Shown here: positions 27,343-36,485 of the stretch, piece after piece
Layout: the number at the start of each line of letters is the position of its first letter
Position numbering within the stretch: position 1 is the stretch's first letter
Assembly: GCA_035250245.1 (NCBI GenBank)
Contig: DATFFH010000077.1
Span: forward strand, 82,471-146,470
Source: Luteimonas_C sp035250245
GTDB lineage: Bacteria > Pseudomonadota > Gammaproteobacteria > Xanthomonadales > Xanthomonadaceae
Reading direction: 5' to 3'
DNA: 64,000 nt
The notes under the pieces: model-generated
The model's input: only the letters and a program-made list of their open reading frames with translations
Told to the model about the DNA's origin: nothing
The model's database searches: none
Translations under genes and position numbers: made by a program

Positions 27343-28723
27343 AATCGGGCGGCTTGAAGGCCAGCGCGTCGCGCTGTGGGGCTGGGGCCGCGAGGGCAGG
27401 GCGGCATACCGCGCGATCCGTTCGCGGCTGCCCGCTGCGGCGCTGACGCTGTTCTGCACTCCCGACGAAACCGGCGATGCCGCGGCTTTGGGCGATAGCC
27501 TGCTGACGGTCGAGACCGATGCGAGCGCAGGACGCTTGTCCGCCTTCGACGTCGTGGTCAAATCGCCCGGCATCAGCCCGTACAAGCCCGAAGCGCTGAT
27601 CGCGGCGCACGAGGGCACGCGCTTCATCGGTGGCACCGCGCTGTGGTTCGCCGAACGGCCGGACGAGCGCGCTGTCTGCGTCACCGGTACCAAGGGCAAG
27701 AGCACCACGACCGCGCTGCTGGCGCATCTACTGCGCGCCGGCGGACATCGCGCCGCCTTATGCGGCAACATCGGATTGCCGCTGCTGGAATTGCTGGATG
27801 CGCAGGCCGACTATTGGGCGATCGAGTTGTCCAGCTACCAGACCCGCGACGTGGCGGGTTCCGGTGTGCGCCCGCAAATCGCGGTAGTGACCAATATTTT
27901 TCCGGAACATCTGGATTGGCACGGCAGCGAACAGCGCTATGTCGAAGACAAACTCGCACTGCTCACCGAAGCCAAGCCGCGGATCGCGGTGCTGAATGCC
28001 CAGGATCGGCGTCTGGCGACCTTGTCGTTGCCCGATAGCGAAGTGCGCTGGTTCGGCCGCGAAGACGGCTGGCATTTGCGCGGCGACGATCTGTATCGCG
28101 GCGCCGATTTCGTTTTCGATACGCGCACGGTTCCGCTGCCGGGCCGCCACAACCGCGGCAATTTGTGCGCCGTCTTGACCGCGATCGAGGCGCTGGGGCT
28201 GGATGCCGCGGCATTGGCGCCGTTCGCGCAAAGCTTCGCGCCGCTGCCGCACCGGCTGCAGACGCTCGGCGTTCGCGATGGCATCGCCTACGTCAACGAT
28301 TCGATCAGCACTACGCCGCACGCCAGCCTGGCAGCGCTGGACGTGTTCCGCGGCCGCCGCGTCGCGATCCTGCTCGGCGGCCACGACCGGGGTATCGATT
28401 GGTCGGATTTCGCCGAATCGATCGGAGCCAATCCGCCGGTCGCTGCGGTGACGATGGGCCAGAACGGGCCGCGCATCCATGCTTTGCTGGAAGAGCCCGC
28501 GCGGCGTTGCGGCTTCCGACTGCTTGCTGCCGAAGGCCTGAAACAAGCGGTCGAACAAGCGCGCGAGTCGCTGGCGGGCGAGGGCGTGATCCTGCTGTCG
28601 CCCGGCGCGCCGAGCTTCGGTCCATACCGGGACTACACCCAGCGCGGCCGCCACTTCGCGCAGCTGGCCGGCTTCGATCCGGATATCATCGCTTCGATCC
28701 CCGGCCTGGGGATTTCTTTGTAG
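27323..28723 (+). CDS. murD2: UDP-MurNAc-L-Ala-L-glutamate ligase MurD2
   Basis: MurD2 adds L-glutamate, rather than D-glutamate, to UDP-MurNAc-L-Ala, forming the substrate for MurL. The 466-residue protein has the Mur ligase ATP loop G-T-K-G-K-S-T (122-128), the N-terminal Rossmann opening V-A-L-W-G-W-G-R-E-G, S-S-Y-Q-T near 170, N-I-F-P-E-H-L-D-W-H (about 195) and the C-terminal domain with G-G-H-D-R-G. The start is GTG at 27323, 20 bases inside murL, because the next in-frame starts would cut the Rossmann strand. The stop TAG is the second to fourth base of the GTAGAGCGG end of a family B repeat. Confidence 0.93.
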
Positions 28724-28878
28724 AGCGGAGCTTGCTCCGCTGCTTTAAAGCCCTCCCCTTCAAGGGGAGGGTTGGGTGGGGATGGGTTTTCGTCGCGACA
28801 TGAAACCCATCCCCATCCCGGCCTTCCCCTTGAAGGGGAAGGAGACAAGCAAGGGCAGCGGAGCAAGCTCCGCTCTAC
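28720..28878. repeat. Nested REP: family B pair enclosing a second inverted pair
   Basis: The outer arms are family B (28720 and, inverted, ending 28878). Inside lies another inverted pair around CCCTCCCCTTCAAGGGGAGG and AACCCATCCCC (about 28750-28852). The first arm provides the TAG stop of murD2. Confidence 0.88.
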
Positions 28879-28908
28879 AAAGCGAAACCCTACCCGCTGG
28901 AGGTTGTC

Positions 28909-29700
28909 ATGCGCTGTTCGTTACTCGCTGTCGCGCTGTCGTGCTGCTCCCTGTCCGCTTTCGCCGCGATGAAATCCGAACCGACCGAATACAAAGTCGG
29001 CAACGACAGCTTCAGCGGCTACCTGGTCTACGACGATGCGGTAAAGGAAAAGCGCCCGGGTCTGGTGATGGTTCCCAACTGGCTGGGCGCGACCCAGGAT
29101 TCGGTGGAGAAAGCCAAGAAGATCGCCGGCGACGACTACGTGATCTTCATCGCCGACGTCTACGGCAAGAGCGTGCGGCCGAAGAACGCGAAGGAAGCCG
29201 GCGAGCAGGTCCGCAAGAGCTATTCCGACGGCGGCACCACGCTGCGCGCCCGCGCCCAAGGCGCGGTCGACACGCTCAAGGCGCAGGCCGGCAAGTTGCC
29301 GCTGGACGCGTCGAAGATCGGCGCTTTCGGCTTCTGCTTCGGCGGATCGGTGGCGTTGGAGCTGGCTCGTTCGGGTAGCGACATCAAGGGTGGCGTAGTC
29401 AGTCTGCACGGCGGGCTCGAAGCCTACGTACCGGTCAACGGCGGCAAGATCAATACGCCGGTACTGGTGCTGAACGGTGCCGACGATGCCGGCGTCACCG
29501 ATGAGAACATCGTTGCTTTCGAGAAAGAGATGGACGCGGCCAAGGCGGATTGGCAGTTCGTCGATTTCAGCGGCGCGGTACATTGCTTCACCCAGCCCGA
29601 GTCGAACGACGCGCCGAACTGCGTCTACAACGAGAGAGCGGCCAAGCGGGCGTTCCGGATGATGGACGACTTCTTCGAGGAACAATTCGCGGCGAAGTGA
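28909..29700 (+). CDS. Exported dienelactone hydrolase family protein
   Basis: The 263-residue protein has a signal peptide (M-R-C-S-L-L-A-V-A-L-S-C-C-S-L-S-A-F-A-A), unusual for DLH enzymes, so it should act in the periplasm. The catalytic triad is complete: Cys143 in G-F-C-F-G-G, Asp192 in G-A-D-D-A-G and His225 in A-V-H-C-F-T. A glycine-rich elbow, V-M-V-P-N-W-L-G near 52 and the final helix complete the fold. The cysteine nucleophile is characteristic of dienelactone hydrolase. Its substrate is not known and no aromatic-degradation genes lie nearby. The gene is flanked by REP elements on both sides. Confidence 0.9.
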   Translation: MRCSLLAVALSCCSLSAFAAMKSEPTEYKVGNDSFSGYLVYDDAVKEKRPGLVMVPNWLGATQDSVEKAKKIAGDDYVIFIADVYGKSVRPKNAKEAGEQVRKSYSDGGTTLRARAQGAVDTLKAQAGKLPLDASKIGAFGFCFGGSVALELARSGSDIKGGVVSLHGGLEAYVPVNGGKINTPVLVLNGADDAGVTDENIVAFEKEMDAAKADWQFVDFSGAVHCFTQPESNDAPNCVYNERAAKRAFRMMDDFFEEQFAAK

Positions 29701-29704
29701 TGCT

Positions 29705-29936
29705 TTCCTCTCCCCTTGTGGGGTGAAGGGGCATTGCTTGCGAATCGCAGATTCGTATGCCCCTGAACGCCTTCGCGTGAGCGAAGGCAGGGACGCGGAG
29801 CGGGATGCCCGAAGGGCAGGAGAGGGGGCGCGAAGCGCAGCGAGCGTGCCTTTGATCTGCTTGCGGCTCTACGCGAAAAGCCGAACCCTCTCCCTGGCGC
29901 TTCGCGCCTGTCCCTCTCCCGCAAGGGGAGAGGGAC
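29705..29936. repeat. REP family E element
   Basis: This element contains CCTCTCCCTGGCGCTTCGCG near 29887 plus the outer CTCTCCCCTTGTGGGG arms. It lies between the convergent dienelactone hydrolase and polyprenyl synthase genes. No gene is visible in this 273-base gap. Confidence 0.8.
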
Positions 29937-29938
29937 TT

Positions 29939-29965
29939 GTAGAGTCGAGCTTGCTCGACTGCTTT
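29939..29965. repeat. REP family B, single arm (GTCGAG variant)
   Basis: A single family B arm (GTAGAGTCGAGCTTGCTCGA) is 9 bases before the stop of the polyprenyl synthase gene. In this variant GCGGAGC/GCTCCGC becomes GTCGAGC/GCTCGAC, so base pairing is kept. Confidence 0.85.
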
Positions 29966-29973
29966 TCTTGAAA

Positions 29974-30990
29974 TCAGTGTTTGCGATCGATCGCGTAATG
30001 CGCCAAGCCGCGCAGCGCGGCGACGGCTTCGTTCTCTTGCAAGCCGTTTAGGGCTTGCTCCGCCGCGAAGGCGTATTGCTCAGCGCGCGAATGGCTGTAT
30101 TCCAGCGCGCCGGTAGCGGCGATCGCCGCCTGCACTTCCGGCATGGCCGAAACATCGCCGCTTTCGACGATCCCGCGCAGCCGCGAAGCGACCTCCGCCG
30201 GGCTGTGCGCGATCGCATGAATCAACGGCAACGTCGCCTTGCCCTCGGCTAAATCGTCGCCCAGATGCTTGCCCAGCGCGGCTTCGTCGGCGCTGTAGTC
30301 GAGCACGTCGTCGGCGATCTGGAACGCGTAGCCCAGGTTCATGCCGTAGTCGTGCAGCTTCTGCTGCACCACTTCGTTGGCGCCGGACAGCAAGGCGCCC
30401 AAACGTGTCGCCGCCGCGAACAGCACCGCGGTCTTGCGTTCGATCACGCGCAGATAAGCCGCTTCGTCGGTATCGGGATTGCGCACGTGCAGCAGCTGCA
30501 GTACCTCGCCTTCGGCGATGGCGTTGGTGGTGTCGGCCAGGATCCGCATCACTTCGATCCTGTCCAGCTCCACCATCAGCTGGAAACTGCGCGAATACAG
30601 GAAGTCGCCGACCAGCACGCTCGGCGCGTTGCCCCACAGCGCGTTGGCGGTCTTGCGGCCGCGGCGCAGGTCGGATTCGTCGACCACGTCGTCGTGCAGC
30701 AGGGTGGCGGTATGGATGAACTCGATCACCGCGGCCAGCTGGTGCGCGTCGGCGCCCGCATGGCCCAGCGCGCGCGCGGCCAACAGCAACAGCATGGGAC
30801 GCAGCCGCTTGCCGCCGGCAGCGACGATGTGCTCGCCGATCTGGTTGACCAGGACGACGTCCGAAGCCAGGCGGCGGCGGATCAGCGCATCGACCGCAGA
30901 CATGTCCGCGGCCGCCAAGGCCTGGATCTCGGGCAGGCCGAGGGTGGGGCGCGATTCGGGCCGTTGCAGGCGGGAACTTGCGGAATCCAT
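29974..30990 (-). CDS. ispB: Polyprenyl diphosphate synthase (IspB-like)
   Basis: I place the start at the ATG at 30990 (338 residues, M-D-S-A-S-S-R). The upstream Met at 31041 adds an unlikely extension. The two Asp-rich motifs that bind magnesium and the diphosphates are intact: L-L-H-D-D-V-V-D (about 98-105) and Q-I-A-D-D-V-L-D (about 225-232), with the G-G-K-R-L-R-P substrate loop near 59. Family and length (E. coli IspB has 323 residues) point to a long-chain synthase that makes the C40-type side chain of ubiquinone. The chain length cannot be read from sequence alone. It is divergent from ssb. Confidence 0.93.
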   Translation of the reverse strand: MDSASSRLQRPESRPTLGLPEIQALAAADMSAVDALIRRRLASDVVLVNQIGEHIVAAGGKRLRPMLLLLAARALGHAGADAHQLAAVIEFIHTATLLHDDVVDESDLRRGRKTANALWGNAPSVLVGDFLYSRSFQLMVELDRIEVMRILADTTNAIAEGEVLQLLHVRNPDTDEAAYLRVIERKTAVLFAAATRLGALLSGANEVVQQKLHDYGMNLGYAFQIADDVLDYSADEAALGKHLGDDLAEGKATLPLIHAIAHSPAEVASRLRGIVESGDVSAMPEVQAAIAATGALEYSHSRAEQYAFAAEQALNGLQENEAVAALRGLAHYAIDRKH

Positions 30991-31106
30991 GGGGCGGGTC
31001 GGTCGGAAAATGCCGATTATCCTTGAAAAGTCCGTGCCCAACGATTCAGAAAAGCCCGATCCGCCCCAGCGCCATAGGCTTACGCCCGAGCCGGGCGGGG
31101 CGCGGC

Positions 31107-31112
31107 TATAAT
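31107..31112 (+). promoter_or_regulatory. Candidate -10 box of ssb
   Basis: A consensus TATAAT (in GGCTATAAT) lies 45 bases before the ssb start. No matching -35 hexamer is visible at 16-18 bases, and a small GC hairpin (CGCCCG/CGGGCG) follows in the leader. Confidence 0.5.
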
Positions 31113-31157
31113 TCCCGGGTGCCGCCCGATCCGGGCGCGCAAAGATAAGGAAACAGC

Positions 31158-31631
31158 ATGGCCCGCGGCATCAACAAGGTGATCCTGGTAGGCAACCTCG
31201 GCAACGATCCGGAAACCAAGTACACGCAGGGCGGCATGGCGGTCACTACCGTCAGCCTGGCCACCACCAGCGTGCGCAAGGATCGCGACGGCAATACTCA
31301 GGAACGCACCGAGTGGCACCGGGTGAAGTTCTTCGGCAAGCTCGCCGAGATCTCCGGCGAATACCTGCGCAAGGGCCGTCAGGTGTACGTGGAAGGTTCG
31401 ATCCGCTACGACAAGTTCACCGGCCAGGACGGCCAGGAACGCTACATCACCGAGATCATCGGCGATGAGATGCAGATGCTCGGCAGCGGCGAAGCCCGCG
31501 GCGCCGGCGGTCCTTCCGAGCGCAGCGAGCGCCCCGCTTCGCGCCCGGCGCCCGCGCAACGCCGCGAGCCCGCTTCGTCGTCGGCGCCTCCGCCGATGGA
31601 CGACTTCGCGGACGACGACATTCCGTTCTGA
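31158..31631 (+). CDS. ssb: Single-stranded DNA-binding protein
   Basis: The 157-residue SSB has the OB-fold opening M-A-R-G-I-N-K-V-I-L-V-G-N-L-G-N-D-P-E, the conserved T-E-W-H-R-V-K-F-F-G-K-L-A-E, and G-E-Y-L-R-K-G. A flexible Pro/Arg/Ser/Ala linker is followed by the acidic tip D-F-A-D-D-D-I-P-F, which recruits repair and replication proteins. Length and tip fit the typical gammaproteobacterial SSB. It appears to be transcribed alone from the region shared with ispB. Confidence 0.97.
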   Translation: MARGINKVILVGNLGNDPETKYTQGGMAVTTVSLATTSVRKDRDGNTQERTEWHRVKFFGKLAEISGEYLRKGRQVYVEGSIRYDKFTGQDGQERYITEIIGDEMQMLGSGEARGAGGPSERSERPASRPAPAQRREPASSSAPPPMDDFADDDIPF

Positions 31632-31670
31632 TCCGCCTCGCGTATCGAAGCGGCTCCATTCGCTTTTTTT

Positions 31671-31746
31671 GTAGAGTCGAGCCTGCTCGACTGCTCTTCC
31701 TTCACGCGTAGGCGAAGCGAAAAGCAGTCGAGCAGGCTCGACTCTA
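31671..31746. repeat. REP family B inverted pair (GTCGAG variant)
   Basis: Arms GTAGAGTCGAGCCTGCTCGA (31671) and its inverted copy (to 31746) form a strong hairpin with about a 30-base loop. The element lies between the convergent ssb and DUF2167 genes. Confidence 0.9.
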
Positions 31747-31772
31747 CGATCGCTCGAACTCCTGCTTCGCGG

Positions 31773-32669
31773 TCAGGCCGCGTCCTGCTTGTTGCGGCCG
31801 AACAAGCCCAGGATCTTCTTGCCGAACGCGAGCAGCACCAGCGCCAGCGGGATCAGCAGTTTCTTCAGGCCCAGCAACAGCACGCCCAGCTTGGCCAGCA
31901 GGCCCGACTTGGCTGCGATACCGCCGCCGATCAGCGCCGCGACGCCGTACCCGGCCAGCTTGTCCGTGGAAGAATCGTAGTCGGCGTAGCGCGCTCCCGC
32001 GTCGAATTCGGTCATCGGCAGCAGTCGCTGCATGCCGGTGCGGACGGTGTCCAGTTCCGACATGCCGGAAACGGCATTCAAGCTGAGATAGCCGTGCCGT
32101 CCGAGCACGCGGATGTCGTAGTTGAGCGTGTGCTGATCGCTGCCTTCGAACGCGAGTTCCTTGGCCCAATACAATTTTTTGCTGGCGCCGTCGTAACGCG
32201 GCGGCACGGCCCAGCCGACCAGGTCGACGGTTTCGTAGCCGGCCTTTTTGCGCTCGGCGTTCTCGTCGGCGGTGCCCTGCTTCATTTCTTTCAGCAGTTC
32301 GTCGTAGTCGGTCTTGGCGGCGTCCTCGTCGGAGACGTAGCCATCGTCGGCGTAGGTGACGACTACCGCCCAGGATTCATCGCTGTCCAACGGCGTCGCG
32401 GTCGGCACCACCAGGCCGAGTACGCTGTCGTCGGGCGGGTTGCGCCAGAACTCCTCCAGCACGCGACGCGCATCGGTCTTGTCCAGATAGCGGAACTCGG
32501 AACCCAGGCGGAAATGCGCCTTGGCTTCCGACACGACGATTTCGCCGCTGCGGAAATGCAGCGAATCGACGAAGGCCTTGGCCTGAGCGGCGCCGTCGTC
32601 GGCGCTTTCCTCGGCGAGTGCGCCGCCCGCGACGGCCAGCAGGCCGCACAGCAACATCCTTGCGAACAT
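31773..32669 (-). CDS. DUF2167 exported membrane protein
   Basis: The ATG at 32669 follows a GGGGGCTAT sequence and gives 298 residues with a signal peptide (M-F-A-R-M-L-L-C-G-L-L-A-V-A-G-G-A-L-A). The body matches DUF2167: the W-R-N-P-P-D-D-S-V-L-G-L-V-V-P opening around residue 75, then V-T-Y-A-D-D-G-Y-V-S-D-E-D-A, and W-A-V-P-P-R-Y-D. Two C-terminal hydrophobic segments (about 243-258 and 265-285, A-L-I-G-G-G-I-A and L-L-I-P-L-A-L-V-L-L) follow, ending G-R-N-K-Q-D-A-A. Function is unknown; a periplasmic domain tethered to the inner membrane is likely. Confidence 0.85.
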   Translation of the reverse strand: MFARMLLCGLLAVAGGALAEESADDGAAQAKAFVDSLHFRSGEIVVSEAKAHFRLGSEFRYLDKTDARRVLEEFWRNPPDDSVLGLVVPTATPLDSDESWAVVVTYADDGYVSDEDAAKTDYDELLKEMKQGTADENAERKKAGYETVDLVGWAVPPRYDGASKKLYWAKELAFEGSDQHTLNYDIRVLGRHGYLSLNAVSGMSELDTVRTGMQRLLPMTEFDAGARYADYDSSTDKLAGYGVAALIGGGIAAKSGLLAKLGVLLLGLKKLLIPLALVLLAFGKKILGLFGRNKQDAA

Positions 32670-32946
32670 ATAGCCCCCTGGTCGGGCGTCCCCACGCCCC
32701 ATGAAAAGTGTGCAGGGGCACCCCGGCGGGCGCAACCGGATGCCGCTTCCGGTGCGTCTAGCTGTCGGATTGTGGCGCCCAGCTGACCGGCGCGCCGCCG
32801 CCGCACCGACGCGGCATCGGCCTTCGGTTACAATGCCGAGAGGCGGGTAATCGCGCCATAAGATACTGATCTTGCTTAAGAAATGACTATCTGCAAACCA
32901 GGAATTTCGGCCTTCCCCGGGGCCGGGCAACAGAAGGAATGATGGC

Positions 32947-34002
32947 GTGCAAACTTGGTTGGTAACCGGCGGCGCCGGTTTCATTGGTGGCAATTTCGTG
33001 CTCGAGGCGGTGGCCGACGGCATCAAGATCGTCAATCTCGACGCGCTGACCTACGCCGGCAACTTGGATACTTTGTCGTCCATCGACGGTCATGACGGTC
33101 ACAGGTTCGTGCAGGGCGACATCGGCGATCGCGCATTGGTCGCGAAGCTGCTGGAAGAGCACCGGCCGCAGGCCATCGTCAATTTCGCCGCCGAAAGCCA
33201 CGTCGACCGTTCGATCGAGGGCCCCGCCGCCTTCGTCCAGACCAACGTGGTCGGCACCTTGGCCCTGCTCGAGGCGGCCCGCGATTATTGGAAGGGCTTG
33301 CAGGGCGAAGAGAAGACGGCGTTCCGTTTCTTGCACGTCTCCACAGACGAAGTCTACGGTTCGCTCGGCGACAGCGGCAAATTCAGCGAAACCACCCCGT
33401 ACGCGCCGAACTCGCCTTATTCGGCTTCGAAAGCGGCGTCGGATCACCTGGTGCGCGCCTTCCACCACACCTACGGCCTGCCGGTGCTGACCACCAATTG
33501 TTCCAACAATTACGGGCCTTACCAGTTCCCTGAAAAATTGATCCCGCTGGTGATCGCCAAGGCTATCGCCGGCGAACCGCTGCCTGTTTACGGCGACGGT
33601 AAGAACGTACGCGACTGGCTCTACGTAGGCGACCATTGCGCCGCTATCCGCACCGTGCTCGCGCGCGGCCGCGTGGGCGAGACCTACAACGTCGGCGGCG
33701 ATGCCGAACGCCAGAATATCGAAGTGGTCGAAACGATCTGCGCGCTGCTGGATGAGCGCCGCCCGCGCCAGGACGGCAAGCCGCGCAGCTTGCAGATCGC
33801 CTTCGTGAAGGATCGTCCGGGACACGATCGGCGTTACGCCATCGACGCTTCCAAACTGCAGAACGAACTGGGTTGGAAGCCGGCGCATACGTTCGAACGC
33901 GGCATCGCCGCCACCGTCGATTGGTATCTGGACCGCCAGGATTGGGTCAAGCGCGTGCTGGACGGCAGCTATCGTCTGGAACGCATCGGTCAGGAGGCGT
34001 GA
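32947..34002 (+). CDS. rfbB: dTDP-glucose 4,6-dehydratase
   Basis: First step after thymidylylation in dTDP-L-rhamnose synthesis: it converts dTDP-glucose to the 4-keto-6-deoxy sugar using bound NAD. The 351-residue protein has the NAD motif G-G-A-G-F-I-G-G-N-F (8-17), the catalytic region S-T-D-E-V-Y-G-S (about 132-139) and Y-S-A-S-K (about 157-161). The start is GTG at 32947, immediately before the NAD fold. It opens the operon rfbB-rfbA-rfbC-rfbD, with gaps of 4 and 10 bases followed by a 4-base overlap. The 277-base gap upstream holds no gene and no clear promoter. Confidence 0.97.
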   Translation: MQTWLVTGGAGFIGGNFVLEAVADGIKIVNLDALTYAGNLDTLSSIDGHDGHRFVQGDIGDRALVAKLLEEHRPQAIVNFAAESHVDRSIEGPAAFVQTNVVGTLALLEAARDYWKGLQGEEKTAFRFLHVSTDEVYGSLGDSGKFSETTPYAPNSPYSASKAASDHLVRAFHHTYGLPVLTTNCSNNYGPYQFPEKLIPLVIAKAIAGEPLPVYGDGKNVRDWLYVGDHCAAIRTVLARGRVGETYNVGGDAERQNIEVVETICALLDERRPRQDGKPRSLQIAFVKDRPGHDRRYAIDASKLQNELGWKPAHTFERGIAATVDWYLDRQDWVKRVLDGSYRLERIGQEA

Positions 34003-34006
34003 TGCA

Positions 34007-34894
34007 ATGAGCAGGCGCAAAGGCATCATCCTGGCCGGCGGGTCGGGCACGCGGCTGTATCCGCTGACCCAGTCGATCAGCAAGCAATTGCTGCCGGTCT
34101 ACGACAAGCCGATGGTCTACTACCCGCTCAGCGTGCTGATGCTCGCTGGCATTCGCGAAGTGATGATCATCAACACGCCGCACGAACAGATGCTGTTCAA
34201 GAATTTGCTCGGCGACGGTTCGCAGTGGGGCATGCGCATCGAATACGCGGTGCAGCCGAGCCCGGACGGATTGGCACAGGCTTATCTGATCGGCCGCGAT
34301 TTCGTCGCCGGCCAGCCCAGCTGCCTGGTGCTGGGCGACAACATCTTCCACGGACCGGGACTGACCGCGATGCTGAAGCGCGCTGATGCACAGGATCGCG
34401 GCGCCACAGTATTTGGCTATTGGGTGCGCGATCCGGAGCGTTACGGCGTGGCCGAATTCGACGGCGAAGGCAAAGTCGTCGGCCTGGAGGAAAAACCCGC
34501 TGAACCGCGTTCGAATTATGCGGTGACCGGGCTGTATTTCTACGACGGCCGTGCCAGCGATTTCGCTTCCCGACTCAAGCCTTCGGCTCGCGGGGAGCTT
34601 GAAATCACCGATTTGAACCGTTGCTACCTGGACGAGGGAACGCTGCGTCTGGAACAGCTCGGCCGCGGTTACGCCTGGCTCGATACCGGCACCCATCAGT
34701 CCTTGCTGGAAGCGTCCAACTATATCGAAACCATCGAGGCACGACAGGGCTTGCGCGTGAGCTGTCCGGAAGAGATCGCATGGAACAACGGATGGATCGA
34801 CGCGGCGCAACTCGAGGCCCTGGCCAAGCCGTTGGCCAAGAACGGCTATGGCCAATACCTGCTGTCGCTGGCCGAACGCGGATTCGTACCTTGA
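34007..34894 (+). CDS. rfbA: Glucose-1-phosphate thymidylyltransferase
   Basis: RfbA couples dTTP with glucose-1-phosphate to make dTDP-glucose. The 295-residue product has the nucleotidyltransferase signature G-I-I-L-A-G-G-S-G-T-R-L-Y-P-L-T (5-20), K-P-M-V-Y-Y-P (35-41) and the L-G-D-N-I-F-H-G-P-G metal motif near 110. Length and C-terminal region fit the RmlA class. It starts 4 bases after the rfbB stop, and rfbC follows 10 bases later. Confidence 0.97.
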   Translation: MSRRKGIILAGGSGTRLYPLTQSISKQLLPVYDKPMVYYPLSVLMLAGIREVMIINTPHEQMLFKNLLGDGSQWGMRIEYAVQPSPDGLAQAYLIGRDFVAGQPSCLVLGDNIFHGPGLTAMLKRADAQDRGATVFGYWVRDPERYGVAEFDGEGKVVGLEEKPAEPRSNYAVTGLYFYDGRASDFASRLKPSARGELEITDLNRCYLDEGTLRLEQLGRGYAWLDTGTHQSLLEASNYIETIEARQGLRVSCPEEIAWNNGWIDAAQLEALAKPLAKNGYGQYLLSLAERGFVP

Positions 34895-34904
34895 GCGCCT
34901 TTAG

Positions 34905-35462
34905 ATGAAGATCATCGAAACCGATCTGCCCGGATGCATTGTGATCGAGCCGCAGGTGTTCGGCGACGATCGCGGCTTCTTCTATGAATCGTTCAACGCC
35001 GACAAGCTTGCGGCGCAAGGTTTTAAGCTCCATTTCGTCCAGGGCAACGTATCGCGCTCGGCTCGCGGCGTGCTGCGCGGGCTGCACTACCAATGGCCCA
35101 AGCCGCAAGGCAAGTACGTATCGGTGCTGGAGGGCGAAGTGTGGGACGTGGCGGTCGACATCCGCCGCGGTTCGCCGACGTTCGGACGCTGGACGGCGGT
35201 GCTGCTCTCGGCCGAGAACAAGCGCCATTTCTGGATCCCGGAAGGTTTCGCACATGGCTTCGCCGTACTCAGCGAACAGGCGACGTTCGCTTATCTGTGC
35301 ACTGCCACTTACGACCGCGAAGCCGACGCGGGCATCCGTTGGAACGATGCGCGGCTGGCCATCGATTGGCCGCTGGGCGATCCGGCCCTGTCCGACAAGG
35401 ATGCGCGCGCGCCTTTCCTCGAAGACGTACCCGAAGAACGGTTGCCGGTTTACCGGCCATGA
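34905..35462 (+). CDS. rfbC: dTDP-4-dehydrorhamnose 3,5-epimerase
   Basis: This 185-residue cupin epimerises the 4-keto sugar at C3 and C5. It shows the RmlC sequence G-F-F-Y-E-S-F-N (26-33), the strictly conserved R-S-A-R-G-V-L-R-G-L-H-Y-Q (about 50-62) with the catalytic His, and the strand V-W-D-V-A-V-D-I-R-R-G-S-P-T-F-G. The Asp partner and Tyr follow the family pattern. Its TGA overlaps the rfbD ATG by four bases. Confidence 0.97.
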   Translation: MKIIETDLPGCIVIEPQVFGDDRGFFYESFNADKLAAQGFKLHFVQGNVSRSARGVLRGLHYQWPKPQGKYVSVLEGEVWDVAVDIRRGSPTFGRWTAVLLSAENKRHFWIPEGFAHGFAVLSEQATFAYLCTATYDREADAGIRWNDARLAIDWPLGDPALSDKDARAPFLEDVPEERLPVYRP

Positions 35463-36364
35463 AAATCCTGCTGTTCGGCGGTAACGGGCAGGTCGGTATG
35501 GAATTGCGTCGCAGCTTGGCGCCGCTCGGTGAGTTGGTCGCGGCGACGCGCACAGGCCGCCTCGACGACGGTTCTGTTTGCGAAACCGCCGACTTCGACG
35601 ATCCCGGCGCGTTGCCCGGCTTGATCGCTCGCATCGCTCCGGACGTCATCGTCAACGCGGCCGCCTATACCGCCGTGGATCGCGCCGAGGACGATGCCGA
35701 AGCCGCCTACCGCGCGAATGCGCTGGCGCCGCGCGCGATCGCCGAGGCCTGCGCGGAGCACGACGCGTTGCTGGTCCATTACTCCACCGATTACGTTTTC
35801 GACGGACGCGCGGCCGAGCCGTACCGCGAAGATGCCGCGACGTCGCCGCTGGGCGTGTACGGCGCCAGCAAGCTGGCGGGCGAACGCGCCGTGATCGAAA
35901 GCGGCGCACGCCATTTCATCTTCCGTACCGCGTGGGTTTACGCCGCGCACGGCAAGAATTTCCTGCTGACCATGCTGCGCTTGGCGAAAGAGCGCGACGA
36001 GCTGCGCGTAGTCGGCGACCAGATCGGCACGCCGACATCGGCTTGGCTGATCGCTTACGCCACGGCGGCCGCCTTGCATTCGCAGCGCGATTCTGGAGTG
36101 TGGAATCTGACCGCCTCCGGCCAGACCAGCTGGCATGGTTTCGCCGAGGCGATCATGCGAGAAGGCCTGGCGCGCGGACTGTTGGCGCACGCGCCGAAAG
36201 TGACCCCGATTGCCACCGCGGACTATCCGACCCGCGCCGCTCGTCCGGCGTACTCGGTGCTGGACAATGCGGCTTTCCAACGCGATTTCGGCATCGAATT
36301 GCCGAATTGGTACGAAGGCCTGGTGCAGGTGCTCGACGAAATGGCCGATCGCGGCGCCGCGTAG
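35459..36364 (+). CDS. rfbD: dTDP-4-dehydrorhamnose reductase
   Basis: Last step of dTDP-L-rhamnose synthesis: it reduces the 4-keto group using NAD(P)H. The ATG at 35459 gives 301 residues with the nucleotide motif F-G-G-N-G-Q-V-G-M-E-L (6-16), N-A-A-A-Y-T-A-V-D-R-A-E-D (near 65-77), the catalytic S-T-D-Y-V-F-D-G and Y-x3-K (Y-G-A-S-K, near 136-140). The stop TAG is the start of a family D repeat (GTAGGGTGGG). The operon ends here. L-rhamnose would be used for LPS O-antigen or capsule made elsewhere in the genome. Confidence 0.97.
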   Translation: MKILLFGGNGQVGMELRRSLAPLGELVAATRTGRLDDGSVCETADFDDPGALPGLIARIAPDVIVNAAAYTAVDRAEDDAEAAYRANALAPRAIAEACAEHDALLVHYSTDYVFDGRAAEPYREDAATSPLGVYGASKLAGERAVIESGARHFIFRTAWVYAAHGKNFLLTMLRLAKERDELRVVGDQIGTPTSAWLIAYATAAALHSQRDSGVWNLTASGQTSWHGFAEAIMREGLARGLLAHAPKVTPIATADYPTRAARPAYSVLDNAAFQRDFGIELPNWYEGLVQVLDEMADRGAA

Positions 36365-36485
36365 GGTGGGCCTTGGCCCACCGGCGCCATCTTCCTCGCG
36401 CAACGAACAACGAACGAAGCCGTCGTTCAATGAGCGTGCGTCCCGCATCCCCGCCCTGGCTTCGGTGGGCCAAGGCCCACCCTAC
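36361..36485. repeat. REP family D element between convergent genes
   Basis: Ends GTAGGGTGGGCCTTGGCCCA (36361) and the inverted copy (to 36485) enclose about 80 bases that include AACGAACAACGAACGAAG. The left end supplies the rfbD stop, and the right end supplies the TAG stop of the POT transporter on the other strand (36484-36482). Confidence 0.92.

Noticed and set aside
32670..32946. JUMPstart/ops element before the rfb operon
   Set aside because: No GGCGGTAGCGTG-like ops core was found in this gap.
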